Source: Sinorhizobium glycinis (GTDB taxonomy: Bacteria; Pseudomonadota; Alphaproteobacteria; Rhizobiales; Rhizobiaceae). From it: a stretch of 64,000 bases of DNA. This document shows, piece by piece, positions 9,237 through 22,507 of this stretch. The notes below the pieces were generated by a model, which saw only the letters and a program-made list of their open reading frames with translations, did no database searches and was not told where the DNA came from. The translations under genes and the position numbers were made by a program. The stretch is from contig NZ_LPUX01000053.1 in NCBI RefSeq assembly GCF_001651865.1, forward strand, positions 186,001 through 250,000, in the 5' to 3' direction. Each line of letters opens with the position of its first letter. The stretch's first letter is position 1.

Positions 9237-10016
9237 ATGAACACGCAGACCACATCGTCTCCGCAATTCTATCTGACCGCGCCGGCAGCCTGTCCTTACC
9301 TGCCGAACGAGATGGAACGGAAAGTCTTCACGCACATGGTGGGCGAGCGCGCGCCTGAGCTGAACGATCTTCTGACCCAGGGCGGTTTCCGCCGCTCGCA
9401 GAATATCGCCTACCGCCCGGCATGCGAGACCTGTCGCGCCTGCATCTCGGTCCGCATCCTCGCCAACGAGTTCAGGCCCACCCGATCGATGCGTCGCGTG
9501 CTCGCGGCCAATCAGGACGTAGTCTCCACCGAATACGCTGCCGAACCATCGAGCGAGCAGTACAACCTTTTCCGCCGCTACCTGGATCGCCGGCACCAGA
9601 GGGGGGGCATGTCGGACATGTCGGTGCTCGACTACGCCATGATGGTCGAGGACACCCATGTCCACACGAAGATCATCGAATACCGGCTTCGGGCCGAAGG
9701 CGATGGCATCAGCGAGAAAGCCAAGGGGCCGCTGATCGCCACGGCGCTCACCGACCGGATGGGCGACGGGCTGTCGATGGTCTATTCCTTCTTCGATCCT
9801 GGCCTCGCAAACCGCTCCCTCGGCACCTTCATGATCCTCGACCATATCCGCCGGGCGAAGGAACGGGGCCTGCCGCACGTCTATCTCGGCTATTGGGTCA
9901 AGGGCTCCCGCAAGATGGGGTACAAGACAAAGTTTTTGCCGCAGGAGCACCTTATGGCCCGCGGTTGGGAGCGTTATGCTGGCGGGCAAGATTCTCCTGA
10001 AACCGCCACGGATTGA
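9237..10016 (+). CDS. bpt: Aspartate/glutamate leucyltransferase (N-end rule)
   Basis: Transfers leucine from Leu-tRNA to proteins with N-terminal Asp or Glu, marking them for ClpS/ClpAP degradation. At 259 residues it matches the bacterial Bpt/ATE-like family. The N-terminal cysteine cluster CETCRAC is at 63-69, and the C-terminal part has [20 protein letters not shown] and [16 protein letters not shown]. The upstream ribosome binding site is weak. A DMT transporter gene starts three bases after the stop, so the two are probably cotranscribed. Confidence 0.92.
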   Translation: MNTQTTSSPQFYLTAPAACPYLPNEMERKVFTHMVGERAPELNDLLTQGGFRRSQNIAYRPACETCRACISVRILANEFRPTRSMRRVLAANQDVVSTEYAAEPSSEQYNLFRRYLDRRHQRGGMSDMSVLDYAMMVEDTHVHTKIIEYRLRAEGDGISEKAKGPLIATALTDRMGDGLSMVYSFFDPGLANRSLGTFMILDHIRRAKERGLPHVYLGYWVKGSRKMGYKTKFLPQEHLMARGWERYAGGQDSPETATD

Positions 10017-10019
10017 CGA

Positions 10020-10931
10020 TTGACCCCCTCCCCTGAAGCCGCGCGGCACCGGCGCGGCCTTGCCATCACCGGCCTCGGCGGCCTTGCGCTTTCCTTCGAC
10101 ATCCCGCTGATCCTTTCGGCAGACGGCGAGGTTTGGTCGATCCTCGCCGTGCGCAGCCTGTCGACCTTTGCGGTGGCGATCGCCGCCTGGTTCTTCATCA
10201 ATCGCGTGCTGGGCCGCCGCATCGCGCTGATCCCCGGCAAGGCCGGGCTGATCGCCGGCCTCTTCTACGGCATCAATTCCTTCACCTTCCTGCTCGCGGT
10301 GTTCAACACCTCGACGGCAAACGTCGTCTTCATCCTCGCCTTCACCTCGATGTTCGCCGCGATGCTTTCCTGGATCTTCCTGCATGAGCGGCCCTCCAAC
10401 GCCACGCTGCTGACGATGGCGATCATGCTCCTCGGTGTCGGAGTGATCGTCCAGGACGGGCTTGAAAGCGGGCACCTCTTCGGCGACGCCATGGCCGCCT
10501 GCTCGGCATTCCTGCTGGCAAGTGCCATCACCATCAGCCGCGCGAGCGGAAGGGACATGGCGCTGGTGCCGCTGACGACGGCGATCTTCCCGGCGCTGGC
10601 GGCGCTCACGCTCCTGCCGCCCGGCGGAATCGCCATCGCTGAGCCGGGCTTTATCCTTTTCAATGGGCTGGTGATGATCCCTGTCGCCTTCTTTTGCCTG
10701 GCGACCGGACCGCGTTATCTTTCAGCTCCGGAAGTGGGGATGTTCTATCTGCTCGAGACGATCCTGGCGCCGATCTGGGTGTGGATCGTCTTTAGCGAGA
10801 TGCCCACGTTCCAAACCCTCGTCGGCGGCGCCATCCTGATCGTCGCCCTGCTCGGCCATTCGCTCTGGCAGATGCGCAGCAAGGCGGCAAAGGCCGAGCT
10901 TCCCTGTGCGGAATTGCCGTTCACCGGATGA
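10020..10931 (+). CDS. DMT-family (EamA) inner-membrane transporter
   Basis: 303 residues with about ten hydrophobic helices in two EamA-type halves. The first half ends with SMFAAMLSWIFLHERPSN, and the second with GMFYLLETILAPIWVWIVFSE, both typical of drug/metabolite exporters. The start is TTG at 10020, with GGAT 7 bases upstream and only 3 bases after the bpt stop, indicating coupled expression. The substrate cannot be predicted. Confidence 0.88.
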   Translation: MTPSPEAARHRRGLAITGLGGLALSFDIPLILSADGEVWSILAVRSLSTFAVAIAAWFFINRVLGRRIALIPGKAGLIAGLFYGINSFTFLLAVFNTSTANVVFILAFTSMFAAMLSWIFLHERPSNATLLTMAIMLLGVGVIVQDGLESGHLFGDAMAACSAFLLASAITISRASGRDMALVPLTTAIFPALAALTLLPPGGIAIAEPGFILFNGLVMIPVAFFCLATGPRYLSAPEVGMFYLLETILAPIWVWIVFSEMPTFQTLVGGAILIVALLGHSLWQMRSKAAKAELPCAELPFTG

Positions 10932-10949
10932 CGGCGATCTGCCTGCCGG

Positions 10950-11273
10950 TCACTGCGGGCTGGCGGGAGCGGGCCCCGTCTCCTCGATCTGCGAGCGCAT
11001 CGCCCAGAGCTCGCGATTGGTATTGATCCATTCCGCCGCGACCTCCAGAGGGCCCGGATTGGCGGCGATCATCTCGCGGTCGTCCCGGTGCCGGCGGGTA
11101 ATCAGCCCCGCCTCCTCGAGAATCACCATGTGGCTTGACAGCTCGTCCTGTTCGGTGCCCACCGCGGTGGCGACATCCGCAACCGGGATTTCACCGGCAA
11201 ACAGCAATTCGAATATGCGGCGGCGTGTGGGATCGGCGAGCGCCAACAATGTATCGTCAAGGGCCGAGATCAT
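10950..11273 (-). CDS. ArsR-family transcriptional regulator
   Basis: 107 residues forming a single winged helix-turn-helix: LADPTRRRIFELLFAGEIPV, then ATAVGTEQDELSSHMVILEEA and GLITRRHRDDREMIAANPG. No metal-binding cysteine pair is present, so it is not a classical arsenic or zinc sensor. AGAGGAA lies upstream of the ATG. It is convergent with the DMT transporter and tandem with parC, 146 bases from it. Its target is unknown. Confidence 0.88.
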   Translation of the reverse strand: MISALDDTLLALADPTRRRIFELLFAGEIPVADVATAVGTEQDELSSHMVILEEAGLITRRHRDDREMIAANPGPLEVAAEWINTNRELWAMRSQIEETGPAPASPQ

Positions 11274-11419
11274 CGCGTTCCTCTCTACGGCGCATCATTC
11301 GGCAAATCGCGGCCGATTTAAGGAAACATCGAAGAGTTGCGTCAGTTGCCGGAAAATACCTCTAAGCTGTGGATAACCAAGTGCGCGGAACGACCGCATT
11401 GCAGGCCTGAACCCGCTGA

Positions 11420-14116
<2,697 letters not shown>

Positions 14117-15310
14117 ATGATGCATACGCGCAAGATCCGTCTGATGATGGCCAGCGCCGCCCTCCTCACGTTTGCCGGCCCGGCATTCGCCCTGGACGGC
14201 GCAGATGTGATGAAAAAACTCAGCGCAGCGCTCGAAGTGAACGGCACTTCCCTTGCTTTCGACAAGGCGGAAGTAGACGGCGACGTTGTGACGGCCACCG
14301 GCGTCAAATTTCAAGTCGCAACGAAACCCGGCGACTCGGTGAATATCGGCGAGATGACACTTGAGGGCGTGGAAGAGACCGATGGCGGCGGCTATTACGC
14401 CGAAACGGTTTCCTTTCCCGACGTCAATGTGAGCGAAAAAGAGGACAGCGTATCGGTCAAGGATATTGCGATTGGCGGCCTTTCCATTCCCGGCAACGCC
14501 TCCGGCGGCACCATCGACGACATTCTGCTCTACGAGTCTTTCGGCACGGGGCCGATAGAGGTCAAGGTCAAGGGCAAGGATGTCTTCAAGATTGCGAGCA
14601 TCGAGAGCAAACTGACGCGGCAGGAAAATGACGCCGGATTTGACTTCGATGCGACGATGGCCGGCCTTAACGCGGACCTCTCGGATGTCGAGGACGCCAA
14701 GGCAAAGGACGCGATCGACAAGCTCGGGCTGAAGCAGATCGACGGCCAGGTGACGATGAAAGGCAGTTGGGAAATCGCGAGCGGCAAGGTCGCCCTTGAT
14801 GAATATGCCTTCGACTTCAAGAATATCGGACGGCTGAACATCGCGATGGATTTCTCGGGATATACGCTCCAGTTCCTGAAATCGCTGCAGGAGGCGAACA
14901 AAGCCGCGCAAGCCAATCCGAACAAGGAAGAAGCCAACCAGGCAATGGGCCTCGCCATGCTCGGCCTCATGCAGCAACTGACGTTCAACAGCGCCTCGAT
15001 CCGTTTCGACGATGCCTCGATCACCAAGAAGGCACTCGATTACGCCGGCAGCCAGCAGGGCGTTACCGGCGAGCAGCTGGCACAGTCGCTGAAGGGCCTG
15101 GTTCCGATCATGATGGCGCAGTTGAACCTGCCGGAGCTGCAGAACCAGGTGTCGGCCGCAGTCAACGACTATCTCGACGCGCCGAAGAGCCTGACGATCG
15201 CCGCCGAACCGGAAAAGCCCGTGCCGTTCCCGATGATCATGGGGGCCGCCATGGGCGCGCCGAACACCATCCCGTCGGTCCTCGGCGTCAAGGTGACGGC
15301 GAACGATTGA
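14117..15310 (+). CDS. Secreted protein of unknown function
   Basis: 397 residues. A clear Sec signal peptide (RKIRLMMASAALLTFAGPAFA) is followed by a soluble, acidic protein with no membrane segment. The ATG at 14117 is preceded by AAAGGAA; an in-frame ATG further upstream (14027) would place a non-secretory leader in front of the signal, so I rejected it. I do not recognise a domain with certainty. The repeated pattern of short beta-like stretches (ATGVKFQVATKPGDSVNIGE; VKVKGKDVFKIASIESKL) suggests a periplasmic beta-rich protein. A strong terminator follows, so the gene stands alone. Confidence 0.75.
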   Translation: MMHTRKIRLMMASAALLTFAGPAFALDGADVMKKLSAALEVNGTSLAFDKAEVDGDVVTATGVKFQVATKPGDSVNIGEMTLEGVEETDGGGYYAETVSFPDVNVSEKEDSVSVKDIAIGGLSIPGNASGGTIDDILLYESFGTGPIEVKVKGKDVFKIASIESKLTRQENDAGFDFDATMAGLNADLSDVEDAKAKDAIDKLGLKQIDGQVTMKGSWEIASGKVALDEYAFDFKNIGRLNIAMDFSGYTLQFLKSLQEANKAAQANPNKEEANQAMGLAMLGLMQQLTFNSASIRFDDASITKKALDYAGSQQGVTGEQLAQSLKGLVPIMMAQLNLPELQNQVSAAVNDYLDAPKSLTIAAEPEKPVPFPMIMGAAMGAPNTIPSVLGVKVTAND

Positions 15311-15357
15311 CGCTTCACAAAGCCCCAGTCCGGGGCGACGCGCTTCTTTCGGATTCA

Positions 15358-15388
15358 AGCCCGGCGGACCTCCGCCGGGCTTTTTTTT
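15358..15388 (+). terminator. Rho-independent terminator
   Basis: An 11-bp perfect stem (AGCCCGGCGGA with TCCGCCGGGCT) and a two-base loop run directly into eight T. It ends the transcript of the secreted-protein gene at 14117-15310. Confidence 0.93.
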
Positions 15389-15509
15389 GTCACTGCGATC
15401 GATGTTATGATGTGACGCTTGATGCTCGCATGCGCCGGCCTATCTATCTCGACATGGTTGCCGGCAGGTTTGTGCATTCCCGACCGAAGCAAAGCGGAAG
15501 GAGGACGCA

Positions 15510-15728
15510 ATGGGACTGAAGCATTCGGATATCACCGCCATTCTCGGCCCGGTCGATGAAACCTTGATGGCCGAACTCCTTGCGACGGGCGCGACCGCGA
15601 GTGAACTTGCTGAAGCGATTGCCTGGGTCAACAACGACGAGGCTCTGATTGGCGAAGGCCGCCATCTTCCGGCCGGCCGGGTTGCCGCCCTGATCGACAT
15701 CCTGACACCCGACGTCGATGAGGAATGA
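15510..15728 (+). CDS. Small acidic protein of unknown function
   Basis: 72 residues (MGLKHSDITAILGPVDETLM...), strongly acidic at the end (ILTPDVDEE), with no signal peptide and no membrane segment. AAGGAGG lies 5 bases before the ATG, an excellent ribosome binding site that supports a real gene. The predicted content is mostly helical (ELLATGATASELAEAIAWVN). It sits 93 bases before groEL on the same strand, in the place where groES usually lies, but it is not a GroES: it lacks the mobile-loop sequence and the beta-barrel pattern. Confidence 0.7.
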   Translation: MGLKHSDITAILGPVDETLMAELLATGATASELAEAIAWVNNDEALIGEGRHLPAGRVAALIDILTPDVDEE

Positions 15729-15797
15729 CTGCACTCCGGCCGGCGGCAAGGGTTCAATCGTGAGGTCCGGCGCCGTCGGTCGGTAATGAGTACCTGA

Positions 15798-17450
<1,653 letters not shown>

Positions 17451-17639
17451 TTACCGGCTAAACAGCGCCGGCGCGGGCGTCGTCGCGAGGCGACGGCCGC
17501 GCGCGCCCCACGCGCCATCCGACGGCCGGTCTCAGCCTGCCGCGGGGCGTGCATTCCTGCCTTTGCCTTTTGAGAAAGAGCGGTTGCCATCGTAAGTGTC
17601 CCCGCGACACCTTGCTGGCGGTTGATTAGATCAGATTTT

Positions 17640-17653
17640 TTGATATGCATTAT
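17640..17653. promoter_or_regulatory. Candidate operator upstream of the ArsR-type regulator
   Basis: TTGATATGCATTAT, 35-48 bases before the regulator start, shares the GAT-ATNN-AT pattern with the stronger palindromes before abfA (18682-18695) and before the ABC transporter operon (20250-20265). Only one half matches well, so this is the weakest of the three. Autoregulation is inferred. Confidence 0.3.
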
Positions 17654-17687
17654 CCAGTTGCATTTCAGTCCCGCCGATCGGAGCCCC

Positions 17688-18614
17688 ATGAGCCGTAATT
17701 TTCTTGTCGTCGACCCCCAGGAAGGCATGCCCGTACTGAAGGGGCTTGCGTCGCCGGCAAGGGTCTCGGTGCTGAAGCTGCTGCACGAAAAGGGACCGCT
17801 GAACGTCAACGAAATCGCGGATGTTCTTGATCTGCCGCAGTCGAGCGTCTCGACCAACGTGCAGATATTGGAAGAGGCGGGGCTCATCCGCACGGAGACG
17901 CAGAGAGCGCGCAAGGGAAACCAGAAGGTCTGCCACAGCGTCTATGACGAGGTCCTCGTCGTCTTCAAGAACGAAATCAAGGAAACTGAACCGGACGCGA
18001 TCGAGGTGTCGATGCCGTTGGGACTCTATACGAGCTTCGAAGTGACCGCTCCTTGCGGCCTCTGCTCGGTCGACGGCATCATCGGACTGCTCGATGTACC
18101 CGACACGTTCCTCGACCCGGACCGCATGAAGGCAGCATTGATCTGGTTCACCCGCGGCTATGTGGAGTACCAGTTCCCCAACAATGCGCGCCTGACCAAC
18201 ACCGGCGTTCGCGAGGTCGAATTCGTCATGGAATTGAGCTCGGAGGTGCCGGGAACCAGCGCCGACTGGCCGTCCGATATCACCCTGACGATCAACGGAG
18301 TGGACATCGGAACCTGGACTTCCCCAGGCGATTTCGGCGACAAACGCGGCGTTTTCACGCCGGACTGGTGGAAGCTCAAAGGCTCGCAATACGGCAAGCT
18401 CAAGAGTTTTCGGATCAATGACGACGGCTCCTTCGTCGACGGCCTGCGGATCACCAACGTCAAGCTCGCCGAGCTGAAGCTCGAACAACATCATTCGATC
18501 CGACTTCGCATCGGCGTCCGGGACGACGCCCGTCATCCCGGGGGCATCAACATCTTCGGCCGAGGCTTCGGCAATTACGACCAGGACATCCTCTTGCGCC
18601 TGAAAACGCGCTGA
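17688..18614 (+). CDS. ArsR-type regulator with large C-terminal domain, arabinofuranoside module
   Basis: 308 residues. The N-terminal winged helix (about 15-90: KGLASPARVSVLKLLHEKGP, then VLDLPQSSVSTNVQILEEAG) is followed by a ~200-residue domain unlike simple ArsR proteins. The second part contains a Cys pair in VTAPCGLCSVDGIIG, an aromatic-rich segment (IWFTRGYVEYQFPNN) and beta-like strands (ITLTINGVDIGTWTSPGDFG; TPDWWKLKGSQYG), so it may sense a sugar. The ATG at 17688 follows CGGAGCCCC. It precedes a GH51 arabinofuranosidase and an ABC sugar transporter on the same strand and most likely controls them. The ligand is not known. Confidence 0.82.
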   Translation: MSRNFLVVDPQEGMPVLKGLASPARVSVLKLLHEKGPLNVNEIADVLDLPQSSVSTNVQILEEAGLIRTETQRARKGNQKVCHSVYDEVLVVFKNEIKETEPDAIEVSMPLGLYTSFEVTAPCGLCSVDGIIGLLDVPDTFLDPDRMKAALIWFTRGYVEYQFPNNARLTNTGVREVEFVMELSSEVPGTSADWPSDITLTINGVDIGTWTSPGDFGDKRGVFTPDWWKLKGSQYGKLKSFRINDDGSFVDGLRITNVKLAELKLEQHHSIRLRIGVRDDARHPGGINIFGRGFGNYDQDILLRLKTR

Positions 18615-18681
18615 GCTCACCGGCCTACAGAATCTCACTACTTGACCTCGGGCGCGCCTTCCGTTTTACTCACTCCAATTC

Positions 18682-18695
18682 GTGATATAAATCAC
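18682..18695. promoter_or_regulatory. Palindromic operator candidate before abfA
   Basis: GTGATATAAATCAC has 5-base perfect arms (GTGAT and ATCAC) around ATAA, 26-39 bases upstream of the abfA ATG. This is the right place for a repressor site. The same GAT-ATAW-ATC core occurs at 20250-20265. Confidence 0.55.
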
Positions 18696-18720
18696 AAATC
18701 CGGATTCAGTGAGGGAAGCC

Positions 18721-20232
18721 ATGAAGGCCGCGGTAACGGTGCACAGCAAGTTCACGATCTCGAACATCGATCCGCGTCTCTACGGGTCCTTTATCGAGCA
18801 CCTCGGCCGTGCCGTCTATACCGGCATCTACGAGCCCGATCATCCGACCGCCGACGAAAACGGAATGCGCCGGGACGTGATCGAACTCGTCAGGGAACTC
18901 AATATGCCGATCGTCCGGTATCCGGGCGGCAACTTCGTTTCCGCCTATAACTGGGAAGACGGCATCGGCCCGAAGGAGAGCCGCCCGACACGCCTCGACC
19001 TCGCCTGGCACACCTCGGAAAGCAACCAGGTCGGCATCCATGAATTCGCCGAATGGTGCGCGGCCGCCGATACGCAGATGATGCTTGCCGTCAATCTCGG
19101 CTCGCGCGGGCTCGACGAGGCTCGCAACTTCCTCGAATATGTCAACCACCCGGGCGGCAGCGAATGGAGCGACAAGCGCCGCGCCAATGGCCGCGACGAG
19201 CCCTGGGACGTCAAGCTCTGGTGCCTCGGCAACGAGATGGACGGCCCCTGGCAGATCGGCCACAAGACGGCCGACGAATATGGCAGGCTGGCGCACGAGA
19301 CCGCCAAGGCGATGCGCGCCTTCGACAGCTCGCTCGAGCTCGTCGTCTGCGGCTCCTCCAATGCGCACATGCCTACCTACCCGGAATGGGAGGCGACCGT
19401 CCTCGATCACACGTATAACGAGATCGATTTCATCTCGTTGCACATGTATTTCGAGAACCGCGCCAAGAACACCGCCAGCTATCTCGCCCGCAGCATCGAG
19501 CTCGACAACTATATTGGCACGGTGGCTGGCGTGATCGCCTATGTGAAAGCGAAGAAGCGCTCGAGCAAGGACGTCTATATTTCCTTCGACGAATGGAACG
19601 TCTGGTACCATTCCAAGGAGCGCGACAAGGCAACCCTTGCAGGCGCCCATGGCTGGCCGCATGCGCCGGCGTTGCTGGAGGACGACTATAATTTCGAGGA
19701 CGTGCTCCAGGTCGGCTGCATCCTCAATACCTTCATCAACCGCGCCGACGTGGTGAAGATCGCCTGCATGGCACAGCTCGTAAACGTCATCGCCCCAATC
19801 ATGACCGTGCCGGGCGGCCCGGCCTGGCGCCAGACAATCTTCTATCCCTATTACTTCGCTTCGGTCTATGGCCGCGGAACGGCGCTCAAGCTGCTGGTCG
19901 ACAGCCCGAGCTACAGGGTCGATGGCCTTGGCGAGGTGCCCTATCTCGATATTTCCGCCGTCCACGATGCGCACAGAAATGCCGTCACATTCTTCATCGT
20001 CAACCGGCATGGCAGCGAAGCGATCGAGCTTGATGTCAGCCTCCTCGAGTTCGGCACGATGAAAATCATCGACGACCAGGTGCTCGCCCATTCCGACATC
20101 AACATCACCAACACCGCCGAGCAGCCCGACAATGTGGTGCCAAAAAGGGGAGAAGGCGCCGACTTCGTAAACGGATGGCTCGGGGCGAAGATCGCGCCGC
20201 TGTCCTACCGGATGATCCGGCTGAAAGCGTAA
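18721..20232 (+). CDS. abfA: Alpha-L-arabinofuranosidase, GH51
   Basis: Releases terminal arabinofuranose from arabinan or arabinoxylan fragments. 503 residues. The general acid/base Glu is in WCLGNEMDGPWQ (E172) and the nucleophile in YISFDEWNVWYH (E291), both standard for GH51; YGSFIEHLGRAVYTGIYEP and VRYPGGNFVSAYNWEDG are family signatures. It has no signal peptide, so it acts in the cytoplasm on imported oligosaccharides. The ATG at 18721 has GAGGGA 4 bases upstream; a GTG at 18709 is less likely. It precedes the ABC transporter by 246 bases. Confidence 0.95.
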   Translation: MKAAVTVHSKFTISNIDPRLYGSFIEHLGRAVYTGIYEPDHPTADENGMRRDVIELVRELNMPIVRYPGGNFVSAYNWEDGIGPKESRPTRLDLAWHTSESNQVGIHEFAEWCAAADTQMMLAVNLGSRGLDEARNFLEYVNHPGGSEWSDKRRANGRDEPWDVKLWCLGNEMDGPWQIGHKTADEYGRLAHETAKAMRAFDSSLELVVCGSSNAHMPTYPEWEATVLDHTYNEIDFISLHMYFENRAKNTASYLARSIELDNYIGTVAGVIAYVKAKKRSSKDVYISFDEWNVWYHSKERDKATLAGAHGWPHAPALLEDDYNFEDVLQVGCILNTFINRADVVKIACMAQLVNVIAPIMTVPGGPAWRQTIFYPYYFASVYGRGTALKLLVDSPSYRVDGLGEVPYLDISAVHDAHRNAVTFFIVNRHGSEAIELDVSLLEFGTMKIIDDQVLAHSDINITNTAEQPDNVVPKRGEGADFVNGWLGAKIAPLSYRMIRLKA

Positions 20233-20249
20233 TTCTGCATATCGCGTTT

Positions 20250-20265
20250 TCCGATATATATCGGA
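20250..20265. promoter_or_regulatory. Perfect 16-bp palindrome before the ABC transporter operon
   Basis: TCCGATATATATCGGA is a perfect palindrome, 18 bases after the abfA stop. A TTGACA hexamer follows at 20272-20277, although no convincing -10 sits 16-18 bases further on. It shares GAT-ATAW-ATC with the site before abfA and is the probable operator for the transporter operon, whose first ATG is at 20479. The rest of the 20266-20478 leader shows no clear gene. Confidence 0.5.
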
Positions 20266-20478
20266 GATATCTTGACAGAAGAATTGTATGATTTAACGTC
20301 GCGACACAGCTTCGACGTGCCGCTGGGAGGAGAAGATGGGAGCAAGAGCTTCTGTTTTGGCACTATCGTTGATCAATCCGGCTTCGCGGCCCGACGGGAG
20401 GAGCCGCCGTTCTGCGACGGCCCGGCCGAGCGTCGCAACCGGTCTTTGCGGTTCTGAGAAGAAACTCGGAGCCGCCGG

Positions 20479-21579
20479 ATGACCGCCCATATCGAAATCC
20501 AGAACGTCAGCAAACGCTACGGTTCGCTGACCGTGCTCGATGGATTGTCGCTGACGATCAATGCCAACGAGTTCATGGTCTTTCTCGGCCCGTCCGGCTG
20601 CGGCAAGTCAACGCTTCTGCGGATGATCGCCGGGCTCGAAAGCGTCGATGACGGAACGATCTCGATCAACGGCGAGCGCATCGACAATCTGCCGCCGGGC
20701 CAGCGCGACATCGCCATGGTCTTCCAGAGCTATGCGCTTTATCCGCATATGACGGTTGCCGACAACATGGCCTTCGGGCTGCGCAACATAGGCCTGCCGG
20801 CCGAGGTCATTTCCGCCCGCGTCGCAGAAGCCGCGCGCATGCTCGAAATCGGCCATCTCCTCGAACGCAAGCCCGGCCAGCTTTCCGGCGGCCAGCGCCA
20901 GCGCGTCGCGATCGGGCGCGCCATCGTCAAGGAGCCGAAGGCCTTCCTGTTCGACGAGCCGCTGTCGAACCTCGATGCGGCGCTGCGCGTGCGCACCCGC
21001 GTCGAGCTTGCGCAGCTTCGCAACCGGGTCAGATCGACAATGATCTTCGTCACGCACGACCAGATCGAGGCGATGACGCTCGCCGATCGCATCGTCGTCA
21101 TGAACAACCGGAAGATCGAGCAGATCGGCACGCCGATGGAGATCTACTCGCGGCCGGCAAGCCGCTTCGTCGCCACCTTCGTCGGTTCTCCGACGATGAA
21201 TTTCCTGCCGGTCGGCCTGTCGGGCGAGAACGGCTTCGCGCGGGCAAAGCTGCCGGACGGCACCGACTTGCAGACAGCAATCCGCCTTGAGGGCATCAAT
21301 GGCAGCGGGCATTCGCTCGGCATCCGCGCCGAGGCCGTCAAACTCGCCAACGGAACCGCCGCGACGACGACGGGCAAAGTCGAGGTGATCGAGCGTCTCG
21401 GCGACCGCACGCTGCTCTATACTCGTCTTAAGGAGGGGAGCGTTGTGATTGCCGAGGATGTCGGCAACAGCCGCATCGCGATCGGCGATCAGGTTGCCCT
21501 GGCGCTCGATGGCGCCCGCACGCACCTCTTTAACGCCGAAGGCCGAGCCTGGCACAATGAGGGCGTCGGCCATGGCTGA
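20479..21579 (+). CDS. ABC sugar transporter ATP-binding protein (UgpC/MsmK type)
   Basis: 366 residues powering CUT1-type sugar import. The Walker A GPSGCGKST is at 37-45, the Q-loop VFQSYALYPHMT, the signature LSGGQRQRVAIGRA, Walker B AFLFDEPLSNLDA and the switch His in FVTHDQIEAMTLAD. A C-terminal TOBE-like regulatory domain starts near residue 235. The gene overlaps the following permease by 8 bases (ATGGCTGA). Together with the two permeases and the binding protein it forms a complete importer, presumably for arabinose-containing oligosaccharides judging by abfA. Confidence 0.94.
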   Translation: MTAHIEIQNVSKRYGSLTVLDGLSLTINANEFMVFLGPSGCGKSTLLRMIAGLESVDDGTISINGERIDNLPPGQRDIAMVFQSYALYPHMTVADNMAFGLRNIGLPAEVISARVAEAARMLEIGHLLERKPGQLSGGQRQRVAIGRAIVKEPKAFLFDEPLSNLDAALRVRTRVELAQLRNRVRSTMIFVTHDQIEAMTLADRIVVMNNRKIEQIGTPMEIYSRPASRFVATFVGSPTMNFLPVGLSGENGFARAKLPDGTDLQTAIRLEGINGSGHSLGIRAEAVKLANGTAATTTGKVEVIERLGDRTLLYTRLKEGSVVIAEDVGNSRIAIGDQVALALDGARTHLFNAEGRAWHNEGVGHG

Positions 21580-22507
21580 AGCGACCCTTTCCGGCAGCGC
21601 GTCGGCCGCCAAGGCGGCAACCCGGCAGGCAGTACAGAATGTCAATGCCCCGCTCTGGCGCCACGCTGTTTTCGTGGCGCCCTATCTGTTCTTCTTCGTG
21701 ACGCTTCTCGTGGTGCCGCTCTTCTGGAGCATGTGGCTCAGCCTTCACAAGGCCGATGCCTTCGGCGTCGGGCGGTTCGTCGGTATCGACAATTACCTTC
21801 GGCTCTTCCGGGACAAGATCTTCATCCAGTCGGTTGGCAACACCTTCTACTTCGTCTTCCTGACCGTCCCTGCCCTCGCCCTGATTGGCCTCCTGCTTGC
21901 GCTGGCGCTCAATCGCAAGACGAAGTCGGCGGCCGCGCTCCGCGCCGTCTATTTCTCGTCGTCGGTTCTCTCCGTGACGATCGTGACGCTCATCTGGCGC
22001 ATCGTGTTCATCGGCAATTTCGGCCTGCTCGCCACGGTCTACGGCTGGTTCGGCGCGACCGCGCCCGCCTTCCTGTCCGACCCAAAGCTCACCATGATCG
22101 GAATTGCCATCGCGACGGTCTGGTGGTGCATCGGACTGCCGATGATGCTCTTTCTCTCGGCTCTGCAACAGGTGCCTCGGGAAATCTACGAGGCCGCGGC
22201 GCTCGACAATGCAAGCCGGTGGCGAACGCTCTGGCACATCACCCTGCCCTCGATCCGGCGCACCTTCGTCCTCGTGATCATCATCGAGATCGTCCTGCAG
22301 TTCCAGCTCTTCGGACAGGCGCGGCTAATGACCCAGGGCGGCCCGAACAATGTTTCAAAGCCGATCGTGCTCTACATCTACGAGGCCGCCTTTACCAAGT
22401 GGGACCTCGGCCTCGGCGCCGCCGCGTCCGAAATTCTCTTCATCCTGATCATGATCGCCGCCATGGCGCAGTATTTCATCTCTCGCCGGAGAGGAGAGGA
22501 AGGATGA
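21572..22507 (+). CDS. ABC sugar transporter permease (MalF-like)
   Basis: 311 residues, six hydrophobic spans. The first is FVAPYLFFFVTLLVVPLFWS. The permease EAA loop is EIYEAAALDNASRWRTLWHI. The start ATG at 21572 overlaps the stop of the ATP-binding gene, with GAGGG 9 bases upstream. Its end overlaps the next permease start (ATGA). Typical first permease of a CUT1 importer. Confidence 0.92.
   Translation: MAEATLSGSASAAKAATRQAVQNVNAPLWRHAVFVAPYLFFFVTLLVVPLFWSMWLSLHKADAFGVGRFVGIDNYLRLFRDKIFIQSVGNTFYFVFLTVPALALIGLLLALALNRKTKSAAALRAVYFSSSVLSVTIVTLIWRIVFIGNFGLLATVYGWFGATAPAFLSDPKLTMIGIAIATVWWCIGLPMMLFLSALQQVPREIYEAAALDNASRWRTLWHITLPSIRRTFVLVIIIEIVLQFQLFGQARLMTQGGPNNVSKPIVLYIYEAAFTKWDLGLGAAASEILFILIMIAAMAQYFISRRRGEEG

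Noticed and set aside
20272..20457. 61-codon TTG-initiated frame in the leader of the ABC operon
   Set aside because: No ribosome binding site, no match to any family, and it begins at a TTGACA that is better read as a promoter element.
21733..22503. Upstream extension of the second ABC permease
   Set aside because: It runs over the first permease in another frame; the ATGA junction at 22504 is the better start.
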